Part shown: one piece after another, positions 14,902 to 22,367 of the stretch
How the letters are laid out: each line of letters starts with the position of its first letter
Position numbering within the stretch: the stretch's first letter is position 1
Origin: Streptosporangiaceae bacterium
GTDB taxonomy: Bacteria > Actinomycetota > Actinomycetes > Streptosporangiales > Streptosporangiaceae
DNA: 26,388 nucleotides
Assembly (NCBI GenBank): GCA_030041195.1
Contig: JASHOI010000202.1
Coordinates: 1 to 26,388 of the forward strand
Reading direction: 5' to 3'
Translations under genes and position numbers: made by a program
Notes under the pieces: model-generated
What the model was told of the DNA's origin: nothing
The model's database searches: none
Seen by the model: only the letters and a program-made list of their open reading frames with translations

Positions 14902-16545
14902 ATGAGCGGCAGGCCAGCGGCGGATCTGCTCGTGCGAGCGGCGCGGGTGCGGACCATGGATCCGGCGGCGGGCCCGGTGACCGCGCTGGCCATCCGCGAA
15001 GGCAAGATCGCGGCGACCGCCGCGCCCGGGCAGGAGCGCGACCTGCTCGCAGCCTGGCGCGGACCGGACAGCGTCGTGCTCGACGATGCCGGGCTCATCG
15101 TGCTGCCCGCGTTCGTGGACACGCACAACCACCTGATGCTGGCGGCGCGCAACATCCTTGGGGTGCCGGTCTCGCGGGCCAGCGACATATCCGAGATCGT
15201 CGGCCTGATCCGGGAGCGAGCTGCGCATACGCCGCGCGGCCGGTGGATCATCAGCGCTGCCGACTGGCATGAGCTGCAGCTCGCCGAACGCCGCCTGCCC
15301 ACGGCCGCCGAGCTCGACCGGGCCACCACCGATCACCCGGTGCTGCTGCAGCGCGGCGGCCACAACGCGGTACTCAACTCCGCCGGGCTGCGCGCGGCCG
15401 GGATCGGCCCCGGCACCCCGGACATCCCGGGTGGCTTCATCGCGCGTGACCCCGCCGGTCACCCGTCCGGGTGGGTACAGGACGCGGCGCTCGAGCGGGC
15501 CCGCCGGGTGCTGCCGCCGCTCCCGGAGGACGCCCTCGCCTCGGGCCTGGCCCAGGCATCAGCGCAATACGCGGCGCACGGTCTGGGCACGGTACGCGAC
15601 CCGGCCGTCGAACCCCAGGAATGGCACACCTACCTGCGTGCGCAGGCCGCCGGACAGCTGTCCGTCCGGAGCCACGCCATGATCTTCTCGACGCCCGCGG
15701 CCATCGAGGCCGCCGGGTCGGTGGATGCCTACCTCGACGTCCTGGAAGACCAGGGCATCAGGCCGGGCGCCGGGGACGGGCGGTTGCGCCTGTGGGGGCT
15801 GAAGTTCGTCCTCGACGGCGGCGTGGAGGCGGCGGCGCTGGAGCAGCCCTATGCTGACCGTGCCGGCTACCGCGGCGAGCTGATGTGGGACCCCGGCGAT
15901 CTCGCCAGCGCACTGGCCACCTGTGCCCGCCGCGGCTGGCCGGTCGGCACCCACGCGCTGGGCGACCGCGCGATCTCGGTGATCCTCGAGGCCATCCGCG
16001 CCGCTCGGGAGCGGGCCGGCCGGTTCGGGCCGGTGCCCGCCGGGATGCTGGTGATCGAGCACGGCGGCCTGATCGCGAACCGCATCGCGGACGCCGTCGA
16101 GATGGGCGTGCACATCACCGTCCAGCAGGCCCTGCTCGCCGGGCTCGGCCCGGCGTTTGTGGGCGCGTGGGGCGCCGACCGCTCGGCGGCGCTGTTCCCG
16201 TGGCGCGAGCTCGTCGACGCGGGAGCCTGGATCAGCGCCGGAACCGACCACCCCATCGGGCCGCTCGACCCGCTTCGCGCCATCCACGGCATGACCACCC
16301 GCAGCACGCCCGCCGGGCAGCTCGGGCCCGAGCACGCGATCGACCGGGCCGAGGCGCTGCGCCTTTACACGGTTGCCGGGGCACAGTTCCTCGGCCAGCC
16401 CGCCACCGCAACCCTCGTTCCGGGTGCTCCCGCAGACCTGGTCGGCTACCCCGAAGACCCGTTCACCTGCGGGGCCGAGCGGCTGCTCGACCTCGCGCCG
16501 ACCGCAACGGTAGTAGCCGGCGAGCTGGCGTACGACGGGCGATGA
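14902..16545 (+). CDS. Amidohydrolase family 3 enzyme (YtcJ-like metal-dependent hydrolase)
   Basis: 547 residues. The amidohydrolase signatures occur in order: LPAFVDTHNHLML (HxH metal ligands), WHELQL and PVLLQRGGHNAVLNSAGL in the mid region, LKFVLDGGVEAAAL, GTHALGDRAI (His ligand), MLVIEHGGLI (His ligand) and ISAGTDHPIGPLDP (catalytic Asp), then a C-terminal GAPADLV strand closing the composite domain. This matches YtcJ/N-substituted formamide deformylase-like enzymes (PF07969). Such enzymes hydrolyse amides or related bonds in the cytoplasm with one or two metals; the substrate is unknown. The ATG at 14902 has GGAGGAG 6 nt ahead; the upstream GTG at 14887 has none. It stands alone upstream of a decayed region. 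Confidence 0.92.
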   Translation: MSGRPAADLLVRAARVRTMDPAAGPVTALAIREGKIAATAAPGQERDLLAAWRGPDSVVLDDAGLIVLPAFVDTHNHLMLAARNILGVPVSRASDISEIVGLIRERAAHTPRGRWIISAADWHELQLAERRLPTAAELDRATTDHPVLLQRGGHNAVLNSAGLRAAGIGPGTPDIPGGFIARDPAGHPSGWVQDAALERARRVLPPLPEDALASGLAQASAQYAAHGLGTVRDPAVEPQEWHTYLRAQAAGQLSVRSHAMIFSTPAAIEAAGSVDAYLDVLEDQGIRPGAGDGRLRLWGLKFVLDGGVEAAALEQPYADRAGYRGELMWDPGDLASALATCARRGWPVGTHALGDRAISVILEAIRAARERAGRFGPVPAGMLVIEHGGLIANRIADAVEMGVHITVQQALLAGLGPAFVGAWGADRSAALFPWRELVDAGAWISAGTDHPIGPLDPLRAIHGMTTRSTPAGQLGPEHAIDRAEALRLYTVAGAQFLGQPATATLVPGAPADLVGYPEDPFTCGAERLLDLAPTATVVAGELAYDGR

Positions 16546-16647
16546 GCCCACGAAGACCGAGATGACCAGATCCGACGTCGTCGCGATCGAGTTCAACTGC
16601 GATATCGGTGCGTCCACGCCCGCGCGATAACGCCGGGTTGCGCGGGG

Positions 16648-16915
16648 TTAGCAGAGCCGGCAAGGACGGACCGCCGCGGCGAGGGCGACTCGGTCCTGAT
16701 GCAGCCGCACAGTCCCGGGCTGCTGCGCGGCGGGCTGTTGTGCCGCGGGCTGCGGCGTTGGCTCTTGCGGTGCGGGCGCGGCCCCGCCCAGTTCCTGGCG
16801 GCGGACCCGGATGGTGGCGATCCCGATGAGCAGGGCGAGCAGCGCGATTCCCGCGGCAACCACGAACGCACGGGAGAAGCCGGCCGTCAGGGCGTGCTCG
16901 TAGATGGACGCGGGC
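16648..16915 (-). pseudogene. Remnant: C-terminal end of an MFS (DHA2-type) transporter
   Basis: On the minus strand the residues ALTAGFSRAFVVAAGIALLA followed by IATIRVRRQEL form one last membrane helix and a basic end as found at the C-terminus of DHA2-family multidrug transporters. A Pro/Gln/Ala-rich tail continues to the TAA at 16648. The rest of the roughly 450-residue transporter is absent: upstream the frame continues to 17004 in sequence without MFS character. I read this as a truncated relic. A real 118-residue single-pass protein is the less likely alternative. Confidence 0.5.
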
Positions 16916-17169
16916 GGAGCCGTGCCTGGCTTCGGCAATGGCCGGCCCGCCGCCGCCTTCGTCATGTCGCCATATGCCGACCTCACCCTGGCCGGGGCGA
17001 CCATGGAAGCGAAGCGCGAGGCCGACCCGCTGCTGAGCCGGGAAGCCCTGCAAGCCCGAATCCCCGACTATACGTCGGGGCAAGATGCCGCTCTTGGCGT
17101 TATCAGATTCTCGACGAAGCGGCCGCGGCGCTGGACAGAGCCGGACAGCTCCTGTCGGCGCATCTCGCC

Positions 17170-17338
17170 AGCGCAGAACGCGTCAACCCGGTGATGTACC
17201 TCCCGCACGACACCGAGCCGGACACCATCTACGTCTTCGCAACCAGGGCTGGAGCACCTATCAACAGGCTTTGCCGAGTACGAACGCCAAACGGCTGGGG
17301 TCCGCACCATTCCTGTGCTCGAACTCAGGCGGGCGTAG
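17170..17338 (+). pseudogene. Remnant: deazaflavin(F420)-dependent nitroreductase family, internally deleted and frameshifted
   Basis: Frame 1 from 17170 reads SAERVNPVMYLPHDTEPDTI then YVFATRAGAPIN, matching the core of DUF385/Ddn-type nitroreductases (typically NPVMYL...VVFASKGGAPTNPDWYHNL). At about 17262-17267 the match jumps to another frame: GFAEYERQTAGVRTIPVLEL-RRA-stop (17267-17338), the exact kind of C-terminus these proteins have. About 45 residues, including the WYHNL segment, are missing between, and the frame is broken, so it is non-functional. The N-terminal part before 17170 is not recognisable. Family members use F420 to reduce nitroimidazoles or quinones. Confidence 0.72.
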
Positions 17339-17362
17339 CCCGAATCGTCAAGGATTCCGGAG

Positions 17363-18238
17363 TTAGTCGCCGTAGAACAGCTTTTCCGGGGTTGTGACGA
17401 GGATCTGTTCACGGTCGGCCGCCCTTGGCGCCCAGTCCGCGAGGAGATTGAGGACCTCGCCGGTGTCCCGCTGCCCATCGGGCAAATGGGGCCAGTCCGA
17501 GCCCCAGATGAGGCGGTCGACGCGGGCCTCGACGAGCGCCCGGCCGATCCACTCCACCGAGGACAGCGGCTTGTTAGCCGCGATCCGGTACGGTCCGGAC
17601 ATCTTGATGTGGCAGTGGCCGCCGGACAGGATATCGACGAGGCGGTCGAAGTCGTACCTGGTCAGGCCCTCGGACTCCTTCATGTAGCCCATGTGATCGA
17701 TAACGAAGGGCTCGGCGAAGGTACCGAAGAACGGGAGCAGGTCCCGCACGATCCTGCCGGGCGTGTAGAACTGCAGGTGCCATCCGCGCGGGCGTGCGCG
17801 GTCGGCCATCGTTGTGATGTAGGCGATGATGTCCTCGATCGGCCACGTGGCACGCGCGAAGAGGTCCAGCCGGATCGCGCGCACGCCGGCCACGTGGAAG
17901 TCGTCGAGTTCGGTGTCGGCGACGTCGTCGTCGATCCGCACGACACCCCGGCAGCGCGGCCCGATCGCGCGAAGCGTCTGGATCAGCAGGCGGTTGTCGG
18001 TGCCGTAATAGGTCGGTTGCACCAGCACCATCCGCTCGATGCCCAGCCACTGCGTCATGCGCAGGTACTGCTCGAGCGTGCCGTCCGGAAACGTGTAAAG
18101 CGGATCGGGCACGTGCGGGAAACCAGGCTCGAAGACGTGGAAGTGCGCGTCACACGCGTTGGGTGGCAGCGCGAAACGCGGTCGGGTATTGGTCTCGGCC
18201 GGACGCATAGGCGTTGTCTGGAGAATGTCGGAGGCCAT
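17363..18238 (-). CDS. Amidohydrolase-2 family protein (2-pyrone-4,6-dicarboxylate lactonase/LigI-like)
   Basis: 291 residues with the TIM-barrel amidohydrolase-2 pattern: NACDAHFHVFEPG (His32 and His34), MVLVQPTYYGTDN, GVVRIDDDV, GWHLQFY (His154), FVIDHMGYM (His182) and LIWGSDWPHL (Asp248). The DAHFHVF...QP-x-x-Y-G-x-DN...GSDWPH combination is that of PDC lactonases and related dicarboxylate lactonases, which open pyrone or lactone rings in aromatic catabolism. The start lies 8 nt after the aldolase stop; its TAGGA ribosome site overlaps that TAG stop, so the genes are translationally coupled. It shares the TetR-type operator at 19082. The exact substrate is inferred only as a lactone or carboxylate. 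Confidence 0.9.
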   Translation of the reverse strand: MASDILQTTPMRPAETNTRPRFALPPNACDAHFHVFEPGFPHVPDPLYTFPDGTLEQYLRMTQWLGIERMVLVQPTYYGTDNRLLIQTLRAIGPRCRGVVRIDDDVADTELDDFHVAGVRAIRLDLFARATWPIEDIIAYITTMADRARPRGWHLQFYTPGRIVRDLLPFFGTFAEPFVIDHMGYMKESEGLTRYDFDRLVDILSGGHCHIKMSGPYRIAANKPLSSVEWIGRALVEARVDRLIWGSDWPHLPDGQRDTGEVLNLLADWAPRAADREQILVTTPEKLFYGD

Positions 18239-18246
18239 GATCGGTC

Positions 18247-19059
18247 CTAGCGGGTCGCGGGTCCGGACGCGGTGTCACGGTAGGCGGCTTGGGCGCGCTC
18301 GGCGGTGGCCAAGGCGGCCTGGTAGAGCAGGGCGCTGTCCATACCGGTCAGCACGAGCGGACACACGCCGAGCGGGACGAGCGCCCGGTAGACGGTGGGG
18401 TCGCTGACGCCGCCGACCATCAGCAGCTTGCCGTACCGGTGGCAGGCCTGCGCAGCGGTGGCGACCGCGTCGTGTAGTCGCGGGTCGTCGCAGCGTCCCG
18501 GCACGCCGAGTTCCGCGGTGAGGTCGTTGGCGCCGATGGCGAGCATGTCGACGCCGTCGATCGACGCGATCGCGTCGGCGTTGGCGATGCCGGTCTGCGT
18601 CTCTACCAGGATTTGCACGATCACCTCGGCGTCGAGCGCCGGGTTCAGGTCGCGGGCCGGCATCGGGAGCATGCCCAACTGCGGCACCATGGTTGTCTGC
18701 GAGCGCTGCCCGCGCGGCGGGAACCGGCATGCCCTCGCGAACTGCTCGGCTTCTTCCGGGGTTTCGACGCGGGGGGCGACGATACCGTGGGCGCCGGTGT
18801 CGAGCAGCCGGCCGATCATGCCGTACTCGCGTTCCGGTATCCGCACGATCGGGGTCAGCCCGAGACCGCCGGCCGCGGTGCACAGCATGGCGGCGGTGTC
18901 GGTCGACATGGCCGAGTGCTCCAAATCGACCATGATGCTGTGATGCCCCGTCGAGCGGGCGATGTGCACGATGTCGACCGTGCGGCTGCTCCGCACGCCG
19001 AGCATCAATGTCAGTTCGCCGGCGCGCAGGCGGGCCAGGAACGGACTGGATGCGGTCAC
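18247..19059 (-). CDS. HpcH/HpaI-family class II aldolase
   Basis: 270 residues from the GTG at 19059. Counterparts of the HpaI catalytic residues are visible: His48 (MVDLEHSA), Arg73 (IVRIPE), Glu153 (VQILVETQTGIAN) and Asp179 (AIGANDLT), spaced as in 4-hydroxy-2-oxo-heptanedioate aldolase. These enzymes split 2-keto-4-hydroxy acids to pyruvate and an aldehyde with a divalent metal. The open frame extends to an ATG at 19188, but the extra residues cross the promoter and two operators and look non-coding. Downstream, the LigI-like amidohydrolase is coupled, so ring-opening followed by aldol cleavage is a sensible joint pathway (inference). The promoter is TTGACA (19125-19120), 18 nt, GAAAAT (19101-19096), with an operator over the -10. 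Confidence 0.9.
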   Translation of the reverse strand: MTASSPFLARLRAGELTLMLGVRSSRTVDIVHIARSTGHHSIMVDLEHSAMSTDTAAMLCTAAGGLGLTPIVRIPEREYGMIGRLLDTGAHGIVAPRVETPEEAEQFARACRFPPRGQRSQTTMVPQLGMLPMPARDLNPALDAEVIVQILVETQTGIANADAIASIDGVDMLAIGANDLTAELGVPGRCDDPRLHDAVATAAQACHRYGKLLMVGGVSDPTVYRALVPLGVCPLVLTGMDSALLYQAALATAERAQAAYRDTASGPATR

Positions 19060-19081
19060 GGCACGGGTCCCGCCAGTCGAG

Positions 19082-19103
19082 ATGAAGTTGGATTCATTTT
19101 CAT
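19082..19103. promoter_or_regulatory. Operator 1 of the TetR regulon (aldolase-amidohydrolase promoter)
   Basis: Core TGAAGTTGGATTCATTTTCA (19083-19102) differs from operator 2 at only three of 20 positions and is an imperfect palindrome. On the minus strand it overlaps the -10 GAAAAT (19101-19096), with consensus -35 TTGACA (19125-19120) 18 nt upstream, so occupancy would block the leftward operon. Confidence 0.75.
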
Positions 19104-19166
19104 CTGGTGGCGTGCCGCCTGTCAAGCCCGCGGCCTTGGAGCCGGTTGACACCGAAGCTGCTACGT

Positions 19167-19188
19167 ATGAAGATGAATTCATATTCAT
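19167..19188. promoter_or_regulatory. Operator 2 of the TetR regulon (beta-propeller operon promoter)
   Basis: A 22-bp palindrome with one mismatched pair, centred on GAATTC; the core TGAAGATGA, three bases, CATATTCA is the same pattern as operator 3. It covers the -10 GAAGAT (19169-19174) of a promoter with perfect -35 TTGACA (19146-19151) and 17-nt spacer. Its centre is 85 bp from operator 1, close to eight helical turns. Confidence 0.8.
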
Positions 19189-19198
19189 GGAGGCCGCG

Positions 19199-20281
19199 GT
19201 GCACTACCTCAGCGAGCTAGCCAGTATTCCGACCTCGGGCGCTCGGGCGGTTGAGCCGTTCGAGCTTGAAGGTACGCACCTGTTGGCGATCCCCCAGCTG
19301 GCCTACGACGTACCGGGCACGCCGGCGAACATGAACGGCGGCGACAGCGACACCGACCTGCTGCTGCTGCGCCGCGGCGGGGACGGCTACCACCGTTGGC
19401 AGACCGTGCCGGCGCCCGGCGGCGAAGATGCCGAGTTCTTCCGCATCGGTGAGCGTGCCTTTCTGGCCGTGGCGAGCATCCGCAGGGGGAGCGGGCCGTA
19501 CGAATACGGCGTCGACTCGCCGCTCTTCGAGTGGAACGGGAGCCGGTTCGAGCCGTTCCAGGCGTTCGCCGGATACGCCGCCAAGCAGTGGAAGCACTTC
19601 CGGATCGACGGCCAGCACTTCCTGGCACTCGCCCAGGGCGTGGTTCTGCCCGGCCACGAACAGGACAATCAGCCCTCGCGCATCTACCGCTGGGACGGGG
19701 TCAAGTTCGCGCACTTCCAGGACATCGACTCGCAGTGGGCGTACAACTGGCACGCGTTCTCGGTAAACGGACACCAGTTCCTCGCGCACGCCGATCACCT
19801 GCGCCCCTCGGTGTTGTACCGCTGGTCCGGCGCGAGGTTCGAGCCGTACCAGGACCTCGTCGCCAGTCATGGCCGAGCCTTTGCCCACTTCGCCGCCCAG
19901 GGTCAGGTCTATCTTCTGGTGGCCCGCCTTCAGGACGACTCTGTGCTGCTTCGCTGGGACGGTCGGCGGTTCGTGGCGCACCAGACGTTGGCCGGTCCCG
20001 GCGCCCGCGAATTCGCGGTGTTCGAGGGCGAGGCCGGACGGTACGTACTGCGGGTGAACTTCGTGCTCGGCACCCCGGCCGACCCGACGACAGACCTGTC
20101 TTCGCAGCTCTACCACTGGCGCGACGATTCACTCGTCGTCGTCGAGGAGTTTCCCACCACTGGCGCGACCGACGCCGCGGTGATCCGCGACAGGGACGGC
20201 CTGCTGATCGCGGTGTCCAACAGCCTCACCGCCGACGTCCGGTTCCTGGCCCGGACCATCCTCTACCGCTTCACGGGATGA
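19199..20281 (+). CDS. EPTP/EAR-repeat seven-bladed beta-propeller protein
   Basis: 360 residues. About seven repeats of the EPTP (EAR) type are visible, with the consensus L/IYRWDG-x-x-F-x-x-F/YQ followed by W-x-x-F-x-I-x-G-x-x-FLALA. Clear units are at 109-122 (LFEWNGSRFEPFQ), 134-147, 162-174 (IYRWDGVKFAHFQ), 184-197, 206-218 (LYRWSGARFEPYQ), 228-242, 250-263 and 303-318. In animals this repeat builds the beta-propeller of LGI1 and related secreted proteins; here no signal peptide is seen, so it is probably cytoplasmic. The GTG at 19199 is chosen because GGAGG ends 5 nt before it and the predicted transcript begins near 19181; an ATG at 19187 has no ribosome site and lies in the operator. 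It is first in an operon of three. Function unknown: ligand binding, scaffold or unrecognised enzyme. Confidence 0.85.
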   Translation: MHYLSELASIPTSGARAVEPFELEGTHLLAIPQLAYDVPGTPANMNGGDSDTDLLLLRRGGDGYHRWQTVPAPGGEDAEFFRIGERAFLAVASIRRGSGPYEYGVDSPLFEWNGSRFEPFQAFAGYAAKQWKHFRIDGQHFLALAQGVVLPGHEQDNQPSRIYRWDGVKFAHFQDIDSQWAYNWHAFSVNGHQFLAHADHLRPSVLYRWSGARFEPYQDLVASHGRAFAHFAAQGQVYLLVARLQDDSVLLRWDGRRFVAHQTLAGPGAREFAVFEGEAGRYVLRVNFVLGTPADPTTDLSSQLYHWRDDSLVVVEEFPTTGATDAAVIRDRDGLLIAVSNSLTADVRFLARTILYRFTG

Positions 20282-20297
20282 CCCGGGAGGACCCCCG

Positions 20298-21461
20298 ATG
20301 CGCGACCACGAAAGCCCGGAACTCGTCGGCCTGTTCACCACCTACACTGCCGCCGCCGACAGCCTCGGCGCCCACCTGACGCGCGCCGCGGCCGAGCACG
20401 GCGCGTCCGATCCGCTGATCGTCGCCACCTCGGCCGACCTCGCGCTGTACCCCGGTGCCGGAAGGCTGCCGACGGTCGAGGGATTCCGGTTCTCCACGCG
20501 AGGATTCAAGGAACTGGCGGGCGTCTCCCACCTCGGCCCGGCCATCGCGAGCCTGGTCCAGCTCAAACATCGCTACGGCGACGACGGCTGGCGCACCGAG
20601 GCCCAGCGCCTGCTCGCGGCGGTGGAACGCAGCCGCGCCGCGAACAGCGCCGAGCTGTGGCGGCACACCATCGCCGTCGAGGCGTACCGGGGCAGGGAAC
20701 AAGCGATCGCCCGCATGATCGACTACACCTGTGCGGTCACGGCCCGGTACCTGGGCAAGGCGCTGGCCGACGCCGACTACCTGAGCGACCAGACTCTCCG
20801 GTACGACTACCTGGAGGGCGGCAGGGTCCCGGTCAACCACGTGATGATCGCTACTTTCTTCCTCACTGCCCTGGACATCTCCTTCCGCATCCTGCGCTGG
20901 TTCGACGGGCAGGAGGTGGACTGGGACCGGGTGATGGTGGTGATCGCCGGCCGGCAGGGCCGTCCAACCGCCGGCGTCACCTGGAACACGTCCAGCGTCG
21001 CCACCGTGCTGCGCGGTGCATCGCGCTACCGGCTTCCGCTCGAGCGGATGTACCTTGCTCCGCACGCGCCCATCTTCGCCACCCCGGCCGACGGTGTCCT
21101 GTCCGAGGTCATCGCGCTGGAGGAACCGTTGCGCCGCATCTGGTTCAACACCCGCGCCACCGTGGAACTGGGCGCACTGATGTTCCCGGATCGGCCGCGG
21201 TATGCACCGGGGCGTGTTGACGTGCCCGATGTCGCGGACCCACGGGTCGTCGAGATCGGCGAGATGCCGGCCATCCACGGACCCGACGATTGGCCCGCGA
21301 TGGTCACCCGGCTGCGCATGGTCCTGGAGGACCCGCGCCAGCTGCTGTCCGGGTGCGTCACCGACTACGCGGTCGGCCAGCTCGTGGCGGCCGGCAACGA
21401 TCCCGCCAAGGTGGTCGTGCCGGGGCTGGACGGGGTCGGCTATCCCACCAACCTGTCATGA
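20298..21461 (+). CDS. Unrecognised conserved-looking protein (possibly DUF5624)
   Basis: 387 residues, starting 16 nt after the beta-propeller stop with GGGAGG ahead of the ATG. The N-terminal part looks conserved: ELVGLFTTYTAAADSLGAHL, DPLIVATSADLALYPGAG, then VEGFRFSTRGFKELAGVSHLG. I have a weak memory of this as a DUF5624-like domain, unverified. The middle holds polar helical segments with Trp/Arg (DDGWRTEAQRLLAAVERSRA), then IDYTCAVTARYLGKAL, VNHVMIATFFLTALDI and an FRILRWFDGQEVDWDRVM stretch. No catalytic signature, signal peptide or convincing membrane helix pair is seen. It is inside the TetR-controlled operon, 19 nt before the defective hydrolase gene, so it belongs to that pathway. 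It could be the central enzyme of the system. Confidence 0.82.
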   Translation: MRDHESPELVGLFTTYTAAADSLGAHLTRAAAEHGASDPLIVATSADLALYPGAGRLPTVEGFRFSTRGFKELAGVSHLGPAIASLVQLKHRYGDDGWRTEAQRLLAAVERSRAANSAELWRHTIAVEAYRGREQAIARMIDYTCAVTARYLGKALADADYLSDQTLRYDYLEGGRVPVNHVMIATFFLTALDISFRILRWFDGQEVDWDRVMVVIAGRQGRPTAGVTWNTSSVATVLRGASRYRLPLERMYLAPHAPIFATPADGVLSEVIALEEPLRRIWFNTRATVELGALMFPDRPRYAPGRVDVPDVADPRVVEIGEMPAIHGPDDWPAMVTRLRMVLEDPRQLLSGCVTDYAVGQLVAAGNDPAKVVVPGLDGVGYPTNLS

Positions 21462-21480
21462 GCAGCGAAAGGACCGCGCC

Positions 21481-22362
21481 GTGACCTCGCCCAGCCCCCC
21501 GCCCCCCGCATTCCCGTTGCCGATCGCCACCACGATCACGTCCGGCGACACCTCCGACACCACCCTGCTCGATCCCCGACTCACAGACCAGATCACGATC
21601 GGCGCCGTCGCGCTGCGCCGCCAGGACGACATCCGGTACCGCACGATCGACGTTCCGGGCGGCGGCACTCGCGAACTCGCCCTGGATCTGCTGCGTCCGG
21701 CGACCGGCGAGCCGCTCCCGTTGGTCGTGTACCTTCCGGGCGGCGGGTTCGTGACGGCGAACCGGACGAATGCCCTCGAGCTACGCAGTTTCGTCGCCGA
21801 ATCAGGCTTCGTCGTCGCCAGCACCGAATACCGGGCGGTCGCTGACAAGGCAACCTACGTCGCCGCGATGACCGGTGTCACCAACGAGGTGGACGAGTTC
21901 GATGCCGGGACGGGCGCCGACGGCCGGGTCGACGCAGTCGTCGACAGCTTCGGCGCCTCCGACCTTTCCGCCCTCGGGGCCGACTTCAACGACGAGTTCG
22001 GTGCGTATTTCCGCGACAACGCAACGCACTTCTCGGCCTACCTCGGCGCACCCGGACGGATGCTGCCGGAGATTACCGACATCGTTCGGGCGGCAGACCC
22101 CGCCACCCACGTCGGTGCGGGCACGCCGCCGTTCCTGCTGCTGCACGGCACCAAGGACTTCCTCATCTCGCCGAGCCAGACCCAGCATCTGCACCGAGCC
22201 CTGCTTGCAGCGGGCGCCGACAGCACCCGGTACCTGCTGGACGGCGCCAACCACGGCGACATCGCGTTCCTCGGTCACCCTGACAGCGGCCTGCCCTGGT
22301 CCAGCACGACCACGATGGGCATCATCACCGCGTTCCTGCACCGCCATCTCGACGGGTCGTGA
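21481..22362 (+). CDS. Alpha/beta hydrolase-fold protein lacking the nucleophile elbow
   Basis: 293 residues. It follows the family of the hydrolase at 23852: LPLVVYLPGGGFVTA (oxyanion strand), VASTEYRAVADKAT, RVDAVVDSFGASDLSAL, PPFLLLHGTKDFLISPSQT (acid Asp226) and LLDGANHGDI (His258). Where the paralog carries about 38 residues with GLWGESAGG (nucleophile Ser150), this protein passes straight from DKAT to YVAAMTG (residues 122-132). The catalytic serine is therefore absent while Asp and His remain. The reading frame is intact. It may be a recent in-frame deletion leaving a dead enzyme, or a pseudoenzyme with a binding role. The GTG at 21481 has GAAAGGA ahead; it ends 5 nt before the convergent TetR gene. 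Confidence 0.85.
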   Translation: MTSPSPPPPAFPLPIATTITSGDTSDTTLLDPRLTDQITIGAVALRRQDDIRYRTIDVPGGGTRELALDLLRPATGEPLPLVVYLPGGGFVTANRTNALELRSFVAESGFVVASTEYRAVADKATYVAAMTGVTNEVDEFDAGTGADGRVDAVVDSFGASDLSALGADFNDEFGAYFRDNATHFSAYLGAPGRMLPEITDIVRAADPATHVGAGTPPFLLLHGTKDFLISPSQTQHLHRALLAAGADSTRYLLDGANHGDIAFLGHPDSGLPWSSTTTMGIITAFLHRHLDGS

Positions 22363-22367
22363 CGGGA

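Noticed and set aside
16562..16630. 22-codon ORF after the amidohydrolase gene
   Set aside because: Very short, without a clear ribosome site or family resemblance; it may be part of the decayed stretch.
16904..17194. 96-codon plus-strand open frame in the decayed region
   Set aside because: It changes character along its length, does not match a family I know, and overlaps the nitroreductase remnant in a different frame.
19060..19188. Extension of the aldolase to an ATG at 19188
   Set aside because: It would translate through the TTGACA promoter and both operators, and the family N-terminus begins at the GTG at 19059.
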